Positions 37,901 to 50,000 of a DNA stretch of 64,000 nt are shown one piece after another. The stretch is from Taeniopygia guttata. Lineage: Eukaryota; Chordata; Aves; Passeriformes; Estrildidae. The stretch lies in NCBI RefSeq assembly GCF_048771995.1, contig NC_133043.1:6962501-7026500 (forward strand), in the 5' to 3' direction. The notes under the pieces are model-generated. The model did not search any database, was not told the origin of the DNA, and saw nothing but the letters and a program-made list of their open reading frames with translations. The position numbers and the translations under genes were made by a program. The first letter of the stretch is position 1, and every line of letters begins with the position of its first letter.

Positions 37901-40900
37901 ATTCTCTACTCGAGGCAAATTAGGGTCAGAAATTGGACATCAGCTCTCTGGTATTCCCTAAGACCTCCTGACTGCATAAAAATGTTTTACTCCTTCATTA
38001 CATTAACAAATTCTCATCTCTTATGTGATTTCATAGTTTTTGACTTCCCATCAGCCGTTCAGATAGACACACCATGCATGAACTACAGCATCTGTGAGCA
38101 GTTCAAGGTGACACAAGATCCATTCAAGCCTTCCAACCCAGTCTGCTGGTGGTGGTGTCCCCAAAGCCACTGTCCTGCTGGCTAGTGCTGTGCAGCTACC
38201 TGAATTCTGAAATCCACCCTTCACAGTCTGGGGGCAAGGCCCAGCAGTGACAGACAGCAAGAACTGCAAGGTGGCAAAGTTCCTTCTAAATCCCCAGCTT
38301 CCCTGTACCTCTTGGGGAGCTTTAGGGTAGAAGTTTGCTTAAGTGAGAGCTTTGGAAGCACACAGAGCTGCTCCTCACCTCTGCCAGCCGGTCAGCGCGA
38401 TACCTTCGAGGACATCAGCAGGGCTCCTGCTGGCCACCTGCAGCCACTCCAGCTGGTTCCTGAGGTGGTGCCCGATCAGTGTGAGAGACTGATTCACCCC
38501 CGTGGCTCCCTTGAAGGCACTTGCAAACCACACCTTGGAGAAGCCACACCTGCGGTACTTCTCTATGAGCTGCACTGCGGGGAGACACAAAGGGACACAC
38601 ACAGGATGAGCTTTCTCCAGTTTCAGCCCACGCTGCAATGCTGCAGTGAGGGGAACACAGCTCCAGATCCAACAGGCTGCTGAGCCTTTTCAGGCTTGGA
38701 GCATCAGCAAGGAGGGGGGATTTGACACCTTCTCTGAGCAGCCTTTGAAGTGGCTGTCCTGCTATTTTCATATGTCAGTTACTGTACTCCACTCCCTTGT
38801 ATTGCTACCATGCTAAAAGCTGTGAGATTGTAACAAGCATGCACAACATCTGACAGCTGATTGTTCTGGCAACAAAGAAATATTTGCATGAATGTTAGAT
38901 GCCTGACAGGAGCCTTTAGGAGCTTCCCTCTGAATTGTATAGATGTATGAAGCACTGCAGCTTCTTTTGCAGAGCTGTTCAATACAGTTATCTGTTGCTA
39001 CTGGTGTTAATGCAAGGAGAATTAATATAACAGTGCTTGTGGGAAACCTCTGAATCTCCTATCAGTGATTCCATAGCTCTGCTAAAAATGAATTAAGCAG
39101 CCTACAATGCAAGTCATTCATAGGGGAAACATAAATAGAAAAAGAAAATAAGTAATAGCAGTTATGATGTGAAATCAAATAAGGGCTGTCTTTATGCTAT
39201 TAAGGCAATAAAAAACAATTCAACAAAACCAGAATGTTTTGGTGTCCAGCTAAGGCAGGTTTTAATGACAGAATTTTGCTTTGGCTATTTTGCTTCTGCA
39301 CAGCTCAGCAGAGAAGTACAAACCTTTGCCCACCACGTCGATGTCTGCTGCATAGTCCCAGATCATGGGCTGCACCAGCTGTGGGACCCCGGACTCTGAA
39401 AGGAACAGAGCTCTTCTAAATGATGGAAAACAGCTGCTTAAATGAGAATTCAGCACAGGTTACTGGTGCAGCAGCATGTGACCACAACGATGGCTTGTCA
39501 CTTACAGCTGAAGTGCCCCTGGGCAGGATTTGGCACATGCCCAGGGCCACTGTCCTCAGGCATGGTGAAACCATTAATATGGAGGAGCAGTGACGAGTTA
39601 CCAGAGATCCCATTCACCCCAAGCCCACCTCATTCTTAGCTCCTTGCATCTCTCTGTGTACCAGCTGGATTCCACTGGCAGAGCCACAAGAGGAGATTTG
39701 GCTAAATTCAAATGTAACATTTACCCTTTCACTTACAGAGTGCCTGGGCTATGTTTGCACAAAACGTAGCTTTTCAAGTATAACTAAAGATACAAATTTA
39801 GCTTTAACTCCTTTTATAATTAACTCCTCAGCTAGTTTTAAACATGTGAAACTGACCCCTAGAGAAACTGCAGTAAATTGTGCAGAAATTCAGTATTTTA
39901 ACTCCATCACATTGTAATTCATTTATTCTGTTATTGTGGCAGTAGAGCACACTAGATGCTGTACTGTTCTTGTGGAAACTCCATGGTCCCACCTGCATTT
40001 TTGGGGATGATCTCCCACTATCAAAGCCTTGAATAGGTCAGTCACTATTGGATGAGCTGCACAGCTCTTCCTGGGACCATCTAAATCTGTTTACAGCAGC
40101 CATGTAAGGTGGCTCTGAAAACGCTCCAACTCCACCTGTGCTCAGACTACTCAGATTGTAGCAGTGCTTTAATATTTTTCCACAAACAAGACTTGTGATG
40201 TCAAGGACTTGGAGCTACCCCACAATTCAGTATCAAAGTCCTCATGATGTGCACTGATCACGAGGATGCTCACAGGGCTGCAGCTTCTCTGTGTGAGTTT
40301 GCACCACTTGGGAGCAGGTGCTGCAAAGGGAAGCAATGAACATCAGAAGTGGTGAGGCACAGAGATTTAGACTTGGACCACAGATGCTAAGAGGTTGTTG
40401 TTTTAATGTTGGTGGTTGTTTTAATGTATAAGAAAAGTAGAATTGATGGCAGCCAATGCAGGGTGAGCATTTTGTGATGGAAAACTAAAGTGTTCAGACT
40501 GGCCCAAGCTCACACAGGGAATCTATGACAGCCAAGGACTGAGTGCTTCTATTCTCTAGTCAAACCACATCTCAACTCTTGCCAGATTCGTTGTTTTCAC
40601 TACATTCAGCTGCCAACCAATCTGTTTTATCTTTGTAAACCTGCCTCACCCCGTGGCTGGTCACACACCTGCCAGTGTTTCCTCACTCATCCCCCTGAGC
40701 ATGTCGTCCCACACGATGGGTGTCACCATGGGGTAAGACCAGGCCAAACAAGTGGCAACTGCTTTTATGTGGGATAAGCACAGCTTCTCTGGAGTGTTGT
40801 TTTGCTGCTGCAGCCACTGCTTTGACTCCTCTCCTTCACCAAGGTAGTAGACCTGAAACACCAAGCAAATCATCCTGACTTCTTGCATAGAAACAGAGAA

Positions 40901-43502
40901 AGTGAGGAGACAATAGTCAAATCTTTGTCCAGATGTGACCCACTGTGTGAACAAGTTCAAAAGCACCTCTCAGTGCTGAAGACACTGCAAGCATTTCCAT
41001 CAGTCTGCAGGGGACTGTGGCCATGTTTACATGCATCACTTGAGGGAATTTTCCTACAAAAACTAAAATATCTATATGCCCTATTTGCCTTTGGAAGGTT
41101 TGTCCTTGGAAGTAGCTGTCATTACACCAATTCACTTCAAATCCAGCAACCCATGGGGACCTGAGGTAGATAAAATGAGGTTCCTAGCTTGGGGAAGATC
41201 ATCCAAATGTGAATCTAGAAGTAACCTGGGGCCATGTCCAAGGGTGGCCCAGCATACTTGGTCCCATGCAGAGAATGAATTAAAATTTGCTGGTTTAGAG
41301 CAGGTTTTATTTATTCTACATAAATAGTATTTTGCTTTATAACAGCTCCCTGTCTAGCCTTCCCATCAGTTTCAACACAACAGGAGACAAAATGCTAAAC
41401 TAATATCAGTACAGTTAATGAATTACAGGAATCTTGTGCCATCAGGATGGTTTTAAGAAACTGTGAGAAAGAGAAACTTGAATCTTCTCCTTCTCAAGGA
41501 CACAAACTACCAAGGTAAAAAACCCAACGCTTCCAGCCACAGAAGGGTTTACTTGAGTAACTTGCCCACAACAATGAGCTAATATCTTACACCAAACTTA
41601 AATGATTCCTAATGAATAGCTCTAATTGATATCTTACTACAAACACTCACTTGACCTAAACCCAAATGCTCTTAGCTTTAAGAAGCTGCTCTCAATACTT
41701 TGATAGTACACTCATATCTGTGTGATATGAGTGCTACTGTGCTACTGGAATCTTTCATTGTCAAAAAGACTTCTACCCTGGCTCGAATGGTGTTTTCTCT
41801 CCCCAAAATCCCACCCAAACATGGCCTGGGCACCACTGAAATGCAGAAACCTCAGCCCTTGCTATCATTCCGCAAAAGAAAAGAAACATTCCCAGCTTAA
41901 GGGAAGTCCCACCTCATCACATCCGATGTGAAACCACTTCAAGTCCTCGTGCAGGGCCATGACCTGGTCAATCATGGCTTTGACCAGTGCCAGTGACTCC
42001 TCCTTGTGCGGGTTCAGGGCGTTGGGCAGCGCCTTCACCTCCCGCAGATGGGCAAACTCCCTGTGCTTCAGCACAAACTGCAAAGGAAATGGGAGCTCGG
42101 GGACAGCTGCCACACCAGGGGACAGCAGCGTCCTCCTGTCCCCAGGGCTCTGAGTGCAGGTGTCCTGCTAAACCCAGGGTTTGGCTTGGCTGAGCCCCAG
42201 GGACAGGCTGGGGGCACAGCTGCTGCTCCATTGCTGCTGGGGGGTCTCTGACCACGAAGTTCTTCACAGGGTGGGTGAAGGAAACAGGGAGGTCACCACA
42301 GTGTGACCCTGATGTCAAATCCTGCAGCTGGCAGAGCTGGGTAACCAGAGCACTGGGACTTGGATTGGAAATTTCCAGCAGAGAGTGCCAGAATGGGTCA
42401 GGCTGGAAGGTAGCACAGTGGCTCATCTGGTCCCACTTCTTTGCTCCAGCAGGGCCATCCCAGAGCACAGGGTTGTGTCCAGAGGGCTCTGGAATATCCC
42501 CAATGAGGAATTTCCACACCCTCTCTGGACAACCTGTTCAGGGCTGGGTCACTGCACAGGGAAGAAGTTCTTCCTCACGTCCAGGTGGAACTTCCTGGCT
42601 GTGGTTTCTGCCCAGAGCTGGACACATTCCTCCAGATGTCACCAGAGCTGAGCAGAGGGGCAGGATCACTCCCTGCCCTGCTGCCAACGCTCTTCCTACT
42701 GCACCCCGAGACCCCCCAGCCTCGCTGTGCCCCCGGGCACTGCTGGCACAGCACACCCAGCTCACCTCCATGTGCCCAAAGCTCTGCACCAGCGGCACCA
42801 CGTCCAGGCCCTGCGCCCGCGCCCGGCTCAGCAGCGCCCGCAGCTCCTCGGGGCTGTGGGACAGCGACCCGTCAGTGCCCGCTGGGCACGGCCCAGGGCA
42901 CCTACAGGCACCCAGAGCTGCCTGCGGGGTACCTGCCACTACCTGTAGGCGTGGGGGGCCTGCAGCAGCTCCAGCGGCCCCGTGTATGGGAAGGTGTCCT
43001 CATATTCCAGCAGCAGCCCGGTGGCACCCAGGGCACGGAGCAGCGGCAGCACCTGAGGGAGGAAGGGAGGGGACATGGGGATGCAGCTGGGCTGTGACCA
43101 GTGCCACCATCCTGTGCCCCTGTCACCTGCATGAGGTATATCCCTCACCTGGGCCAAATAAATCCTTCACCCATACCAGATACATCCCTCACCTGAGACA
43201 AATAAATCCTTCACCCATACCAGATACATCCTTTACTTGAGCCCAGTACATCCCTCACTTGTGCCGGGCACATTCCTCACCTACACCAGGTTCACCCCTC
43301 ACCTGCTCCAGGCACATCCCTCACCTCCCTCAGGTTCACCTCTCAGGTTCACCCCTCACCTCCCTCAGGTTCACCCCTCAGGTTCACCCCTCACCTCCCT
43401 CAGGTTCACCCCTCGCCTCCCTCCCGTTCCCCTCACCTGCTCCAGGTACTGCACTCGCGGCGCGGCGCCCTTCAGGTCCAGGTGCACCAGGCGCCGCCAC
43501 AT
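34912..43502 (-). CDS. HEXD: HEXD, hexosaminidase D, GH20 family (12 exons, 472 aa)
   Basis: Exons on the minus strand: 43437-43502, 42943-43052, 42766-42853, 41913-42077, 40669-40852, 39324-39395, 38379-38574, 37628-37710, 36767-36845, 36588-36704, 35965-36054, 34912-35080 (stop TAG). They total 1419 nt, 472 aa (human 486), with all phases consistent. The protein begins [12 protein letters not shown]. The GH20 signature HIGCDE lies at 138-143, with catalytic pair D142-E143. It is followed by [17 protein letters not shown] at about 189-196, [18 protein letters not shown] and LTGWQRYDH. Family knowledge: HEXD removes terminal beta-linked GalNAc (and GlcNAc) and, unlike HEXA and HEXB, is nucleo-cytoplasmic; no signal peptide is seen here. 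The start is the ATG aligned with the mammalian RLVHLDLKG beginning; the frame is not closed immediately upstream, so a few extra residues are possible. It shares a bidirectional promoter with OGFOD3. Confidence 0.96.
35735..35805 (-). mobile_element. CR1 LINE 3' tip, reverse orientation
   Basis: agaatcacagaatggtttgt followed by gatcatctagttccaaccc is the complement of the CR1 terminus. About 70 bp survive, in HEXD intron 11. Confidence 0.88.
36119..36242. repeat. Perfect 62 bp tandem duplication
   Basis: Two directly adjacent copies, 36119-36180 and 36181-36242, each beginning ctttagctgaactcctgcac and ending cagtctatggat. They look identical over the full unit. Located in HEXD intron 10. 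Either a very recent duplication or an assembly artefact. Confidence 0.95.
42078..42765 (-). other. HEXD: HEXD intron 3
   Basis: A 688 bp intron containing a CR1 fragment at 42480-42650. A 321-codon plus-strand open frame that spans it and the neighbouring HEXD exons is a G+C-driven shadow, not a gene. Confidence 0.7.
42480..42650 (-). mobile_element. CR1 LINE fragment, reverse orientation
   Basis: Minus-strand CR1 sequence. On the plus strand the phrases tctctggacaacctgttcag, gaagaagttcttcctcac and gtccaggtggaacttcctg mirror the standard CR1 3' region. It is truncated at both ends. Confidence 0.88.
43130..43440 (-). repeat. Degenerate minisatellite of 5'-splice-site-like units in HEXD intron 1
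   Basis: Tandem units of about 20-36 bp built on CCTCACCT(G/C)C and CAGGTTCACC. On the minus strand (HEXD sense), AGGTGAG occurs exactly at 43144, 43188, 43276, 43298, 43320, 43355 and 43390 (left-end coordinates). The authentic exon 1 donor is at 43432-43438. The unit at 43297-43315 copies the exon 1/intron 1 junction with one mismatch over about 19 bases. Intron 1 is only 384 bp and most of it is this array. Confidence 0.9.
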
Positions 43503-44000
43503 GCTCTGCCCTCGATTGCTTTGGCCTGTCTCCCCGGCGTCCCTGCACACCCCGCCCGGCCGCGCTCCGCCGTCCCTGCCCCGCTGTCCCGGCGCTGCCC
43601 GCCCGCGCCCGGCTGTCCCGGTGTGCCGTTGTCCCCCCGTCCCCCCGTCCCGGTGCCGCCGCTCCCGGCTCTGCGCTGGCTCCTTCCCCTCGCTCTCGGC
43701 AGCCGAGCGCGTTCCCCGGTCAGGCAGGCCGGCAGGCCGGGGCGAGGCGCGCCGAGCGCATCGCTGGCGGCGGAGGAGGCGCGATGGCTCCGCAGCGGCG
43801 GGCGCTGCCCCGCGGCCCCGACAGCGCCGGGCCGGGGCCGGGGCCGGGCCGCGGGGGCCGCCGGCTCAGCAGGTACCAGCGCGGGGCCCCGGCCGTCCCC
43901 TCCTGCCCGCTGTCCCGGGGGCGGCGGTGCCCAGGCCCGGCGGCGCTGCGGCTCCCGGGGGTGCCCCTGTGGGGAGGCGGGCGGGCAGCGCCGGGCCCGG
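43450..44000. promoter_or_regulatory. Bidirectional CpG-island promoter shared by HEXD and OGFOD3
   Basis: The HEXD start codon (43502, minus) and the OGFOD3 start codon (43784, plus) are separated by 281 bp of very G+C-rich, CG-dense DNA. The genes are arranged head to head, as they are in human. Both 5' UTRs and the core promoter must fit in this gap. No TATA box is evident. Shared regulation is an inference from the layout. Confidence 0.88.
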
Positions 44001-47000
44001 GAGCGGGACAGAACCGCGTGTGCTTGTAACCCGTGTATTGTGCTCTGAACAGGGGTAAGGGCCGGGCACAAAATCCTGTGTGTTTGTAACCCGTGTATTG
44101 TGCTCCGAACCGGGGTAAGGCTGGGCACAGAATCCTGTGTGCTTGTAACCCGTGTATTGTGCTCCGAACCGGGGTAAGGCCGGGCACAGAACCGCGTGTG
44201 CTTGTAACCCGTGTATTGTGCTCCGGGCCGGGGTAAGGGCTGGGCAGAGAGCCGCGTGTGCTTGTAACCCGTGTATTGTGCTCCGGGCCGGGCACAGAAC
44301 CGCGTGTGCTTGTAACCCACGTGTTTTTTCCAAACCGGGGTCCCGCGGGCCCAGGGCTCCCCGGTATCATCCCCGGTCCCTCCCCGCTCCCAGCGCCCGT
44401 TCTGTGCTTCCTCCGCAGCGCCAGGAAGGGCAGAGTCCAGCAGGATGCCCGGGGAAGGTGGCTGAAGGCAGCCATCCTCCTCCTCCTCCTCTCTGCCGTG
44501 GCCGGCGTTGGCCTCGTGGTGTGGAGCCGCCTCCGCAGCCAGGATGGGATCCCCGAGGGTGGAATGCCCGCAGATGGGGTCACCGAGGTGCTGGCACATC
44601 GCAGCGACCACCTGCAGGACAAATTCGTGCAGGTGCCCTGCTCGGAGGACTACGAGAGCCACCAGCGGTTCGCAGGTACCTGGGCACCAAACTTGTGCTG
44701 CAGAACTCCCGTGTTTGCAGCCAACTCCCGGCCACTGTCTCTTGTTTAAATGCCCCAAACGTTCGTGCCCCTCGGGCCAGCCCAGATGTTGATTTTGGGG
44801 GAGGTTTTTCCCTTCTGAAACTGCTTTGCAAGGGCTCTATGAAATAAACCTTTCACTGAGTCTGTTTCTGGTTTATTTTCATACTCTGTTGGTTCCTGTA
44901 GTAGGTTTGTGAGTGAGTTTCAGTACCATACAGGGTATGGAGTGGCACTGATGCAGGACACTGTGCCACCAGCGTGTGGTGACTGCACAAGTGCCAGCTT
45001 TTGACACTTGTTCTGAGATGTGTGTCTGCCAGTAGCCTGCAAAGCACTTTTCTGTCTTTGTGTCTTTCTGCTGAGTTTTAAAATCATGGGGATTTAGGGT
45101 TAAAAGGAAAATTAAGCTTAGTAGGCCCTGAAAAGAAAAAAATAAATACCCTAGGTACATGCTTTTGTCCTCTGTGGGTGAATTAATTGATTTCTTTCCA
45201 GGAGTTTTGTGTTCTGATGAATAAATAATGATTGAGTGACACTCAGTTCAGGAGCACTGGGTGTGTTGGCAGTGTCAGAAGCCACACTGAACCCATATCT
45301 CCTGGGGCTGTACATCTGTAAATGGATCTTCCTCAGAAAACTGCCAAATGTAACATTCTAAGGTCTCTGGTGGCTCAGAACTGATTTGATTTCTTCTTCT
45401 TGCCTGAAGATTGTTGTCAGCCAGACTTATAAGAACTTTCATATATTCTTCACCTGAAGCTCCTGTTGCTGACTTGTTATTCCCAAGAGCTTTTAAAATT
45501 TATTGCTACGATTTCTTAGCAGTAAACTTTTGGAGACTTTTTTAAACTTCTATATCCAAGCTGTGTGCTTCAAGAGAGACTTTTGTGCAAAGTCTCATTT
45601 AAAAACCTGCCCTTCAGGTGGCTGAAGTGGTTTCAATGGGTTCTTTTGCTCCTCTTTGTATTGCAGGTTGCACTCCTAGGAAGTGTGGAAGAGGTGTGAC
45701 AGATGCTGTAATCACAAGGGAAGAAGCTGAAAGAATTCGTAGGTAATTTTTCTTTTAGCTCGAACTTTTAAAAGCACTGACTTTAATGGCATTGTGTCAG
45801 TCTGAGGGGTGGGGTGGGTTAGCCTGGTTAAAACATGACATTTTTGTTACTAAAGCCATTTTCCATTTTTACAGTAGTAGGGGCAGTTCTTTCACACAGA
45901 ATCTGCCTGGCTCTGAGGGGCATGAGCACTTCACAGAAAAAAAGGAAAATAAATTAAGTTTTAAAGGATTTTCACTTGGCCTCCATTTGGCCTTTAAAAG
46001 CAGAACAAAACAATGTAGACCTTATTGCAGCTGTGTCTCTGTCTGGGTAATCACCAGCAGATTAGCAGTAGTCCTCTGGGAAGGGACTGTTTTTAGGGTA
46101 TTTTTGGGAAGGGACTGTTTTTAGGGTATTTTTGGGATTTCTGGAAGGGAGCTGCGATCTCAGAAAAGTTCTGCAACACAAATACTTCATTTTCATGTCA
46201 GGCTGGAAGGTTCAGTTTCCAGGAAATGGGAGCTGCTGTTAACTCAGTTGGGTTGTACCTGGTGCATCAAATCCCACTCTCTGAGGAGTTACATGTTGTA
46301 TATAAGGACATTAAAGGACAAAGAAATCACACACCAGTTCTCATCTGAGATTATTGTTTTGCCTACAGAATAGCAGAGAGGGGACTGTCCTTGGGAGGAT
46401 CTGATGGAGGGGTGAGCAGTGTCCTGTTCTTTTCTATGTTCTTTTACTGCCAAGGCAAGATTATAAATGCATTTTTTTGGGGCTGAGGTGAGGAGGTAGA
46501 GGTTTTTTCCATCTGTTCAGACTTGGAAAATAATTTATTTGGAAAGTTATTTGTCATTAATACTTCTGCTAGCAGTGTAACTCCTGACTTCTGCAATACA
46601 GAATACCTTTCCTTGTATTTAATTATTTCTAGCACCTCTCTTGAACTGATTTTATCTTCATCTGGAAACAGTTGCTATAGCAGAACTTCAAAAGTTTGTC
46701 TTCTGAAAGTAAATTACAGTGGTTCACAGCCTCCTGTAAAGATTGGCTTTGTGTAGTGACAAAAAATCCATGTAATGTCTTAAGTAGCCCTTGGAATAAT
46801 ATTCTTTAAATTGAAAGAATCCCACTTTAACAAGCACATGTATTTTAATTTCTTTCCCTCATCTTTGTTCTCAGAATGTTTTTGTGTGTGAACAGGAACT
46901 CTTTCTTGAGTATTTGTAAACACAGCCACTCCTTTAGGCCTCTGCTGAATTAGGGCATATATTAGCAAAAAAAAGAAGAGTTTCAATGAAAAAAATAACA

Positions 47001-50000
47001 ATATATTGTCCTTGTGATTGCTGATGTGTAAAAAAATATAAATCAAGATGTTTAAGCAGTACTGCCCATCTCAAACAATATGTTTAAAAGATTTAACATT
47101 CTGTGTTCAGTTCTGTTGGGATCCCCTGGATGTTTTTCACTTCTGTGGTTGCATAATTTCCCCTTTCCCTGGATTTCTCTGCCCTTTGGGACCCCCAGTG
47201 TGGCTCCTGGGTCTGTCACTTGGGTTTGCTTTCCTCTGTTTTTGGGTGCCACGTGGGATTCTTCATTACACTCCCACAAAGAGGAATGAGAATGGCAAGG
47301 TGGAACACACAGAGCTGGATCTGCAGAACCACAGGAAGCTGTTGTCCAGCTGGGGGTCAGGAACTGGGGAAACTGAGGCACAGAAAGCTGGGAAGAGATG
47401 AGAGGGGGAGCTGAACTGGCTGCTCAAAGCACAGGGCTGGCTTAGTTGGACAGCAAGCCAGAGTGGCAGACAAATACAAATCCACAAATACAAATCCATC
47501 ATCTCTGTCATTTTGGAAGCTTCATTTTGCCCCCTTTTTGTCTTTAAAGGAGGGGTAAATGAGAGGGAGGGGAAGCTGCATCTCTCTCACTGCAGTGAAA
47601 TAAATCTGTTAAAAATCTGATGTCTGTGGAGAGGTGTGGGCTCTGAGCCAAGCCTTCTCACATGTCTCATCATTTGTAAATGTGAGGAAGTTCTTAATCC
47701 TTAGGGAAAGGAAAGAAGAAAGTGTAATGTTGTATTGAGCACTTAACCAAAATAATGGATAAAAACGGAAAGATGTTTGAAACAAGAGCTGAGCAGTGGT
47801 TCTGGGAAACTGTGAGAGTCATAGAACGGTTTGGGTTGAGAAGGACCTTAAATCCCACCCAGTGCCACCCCTGCCATGGCAGGGACACCTCCCACTGTCC
47901 CAGGCTGCTCCAGCCCCAGTGTCCAGCCTGGCCTTGGGCACTGCCAGGGATCCAGGGGCAGCCCCAGCTGCTCTGGGCACCTGTGCCAGGGCTGCCTTCA
48001 TCCTTCATCTGGCTTTTCTAGGCTTTGTCTTGTAGCTATTGACTTCTCAGCTATGCATAACTACAATTTTAGGGGTTTGTCTTTTATTGATTCATTTCAT
48101 TATTTGGATCTTCTGAACTGTAATCATCTGGAGCTGGGGGAGTGAGAAGAAATGTGTAAGAGAAGCATGTGGAAAGTGTTAGAAAGGCAATTTAAATTAA
48201 ACTGATCAATTTAAATTAAGTTTATCTTCTCAGCTGTGTTGTGCTACTTCTTATAATCTACTTAATATGGTCACAAAAATATCTTTGAGACTTCACAGGA
48301 GCAGTTTTACTTCTTTTAGCTGTGGTTTAGATTTTTGTGCAGAACCAGAAACAAATAGATGAAAGTATTTTGCTTCTGAAGCTTGAGTAAAGCCTCATAC
48401 AAGAGCTGCTCTTGCATGAGTGAGATTACTTATTTCCTTAACAGTCCTCTGAAGCTTTTGGAGAACAGTGGGAAGGGCAGATCTGAAAAGATCATGCTGT
48501 GTCCGCTCCAGTAACTTGTTACTCCATGTATTTTTCAAGGAGTAAATAAGGTTATTTGTGTAGGTTTGTTAAAAAAAGTTGTTATTATCTCTTGTAATAA
48601 GAGTTAGTGGGGTTCCCCTGCACAGGGCAATTGAGGCTGCAGAGATTTTCTAAGGGACTGTGATGAGTGTGTTCCCCTGTCACCAGTGATATTTCTGCTG
48701 GGATTTTGTTACAATGATGTGAATGCTCTGTGCTCCATCAGAACAATGGCAAATTCCAGGATGAGTGCCCAGATATTGTACATCAGAGATGTCATTACTT
48801 CAGTGCCAGTCAGGTTAATTAACTGGTGCTCCTTGATATTTCCAGTGTAAATAACAAAAAGACTTCTATTAGACAGTTCTATTTTTAAATACTTTAGAAC
48901 TGGTGCAGAACAAATGTACTTCGTGGACAGCAAGGGACATACAAAAGTGTACTTTATTCAGTTTAGAGAAACATCTTAGAATCCTCTCTTCTGGCAAATC
49001 TGAATACTAATCTCTGCAGCTTGTTGGGAACTCAGCAGAAGAGTTTGGCTTGAATTGGATGAAGAAATTAATTGAATTTTCCTATTGAAAAAACGTGTCA
49101 CTATGTGGTTTTCTTTTACAGCAGCTTAGAAATTGAGGAAAAGAAAGTTTGGCTCTAGTAAGCCTTGGAATTCTAATTGTACTTCGAAACAGATTTTTTA
49201 ATGTCTGTATTAAATATAAGAAGTATACAGGATCTCATAGTGAAGGAGAAGTTTTAATAACAAATGCAGGGCAAGATAAATATTAGTGCTGCTACTTGAG
49301 CACACAAATACTGGAAAATTTATGTGGAAGGGAAATGTCTTCAAGAAGGGATCCTGGAGCAGAGTAATTTACCCTGAGCCCATGGTGGGGGAGATTGGCA
49401 ATTCCCTGTCACATCTGAGTCTCAGAAATAGCAACCCTCTGCTTTTATTTCATAATACCTTAATAATCTCTGCATCTCTGCAGGGATCTGAGGGAGGTTT
49501 TTAGTTGTAAAATAAATGTTATATTGTGAACCCAAAGGCTGGAAGCTACTTTTACTTGGGAGGCTGTGGAAAGTGAGAGGCAACCTGGGACAGTTATTAA
49601 AGGTCATAGTTAAATAATGCTAAAGCCTTTTCATGCTCATTTTTCCTTTGTTTCCTTTTCCAGGCATCAATTTTGGACTTGCACTCTGGAGCTCTTTCCC
49701 TGGGGAAGCATTTTGTTAATCTGTACAGGTAAACTGAGGCTGTGGCTTCCTGCCTTCCCTGCCCTCTGCCTTCCCCAGTGTCTCCAGCCCCTGGGCTGGG
49801 ATTAGTGATGAGAAATTTTGGAGCTTGGCTGGATCCACCACAGTGTCCATGACCAGTTAAAGAGCTTTCCTGGCATGAAAATGGGTCTTCTGTTGAACTG
49901 GGCACTTGGAAAGCTGCCATTACCTTTATTTTTATGTTCTTGCACTGGTTAATCAGAGTATTTTTTCACACTTATAGTTTAGTTTATTCAGCAATGGAAG

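Noticed and set aside
42275-43240. A 321-codon plus-strand open frame.
   Set aside because: It overlaps HEXD exons 2 and 3 on the opposite strand and runs through a CR1 fragment and the intron 1 minisatellite. It is a shadow of G+C-rich coding sequence.
43130-44340. Regular short repeats considered as a CRISPR-like array.
   Set aside because: Units are contiguous or nearly so, without unique spacers, and the genome is a vertebrate.
43472-44758. A 428-codon minus-strand open frame across the OGFOD3 promoter, exon 1 and minisatellite.
   Set aside because: It is antisense to OGFOD3 exons 1 and 2, and its repeated peptide reflects the near-60 bp array period. Its high G+C also lowers the chance of stop codons. 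It is out of frame with HEXD and matches no family I know.
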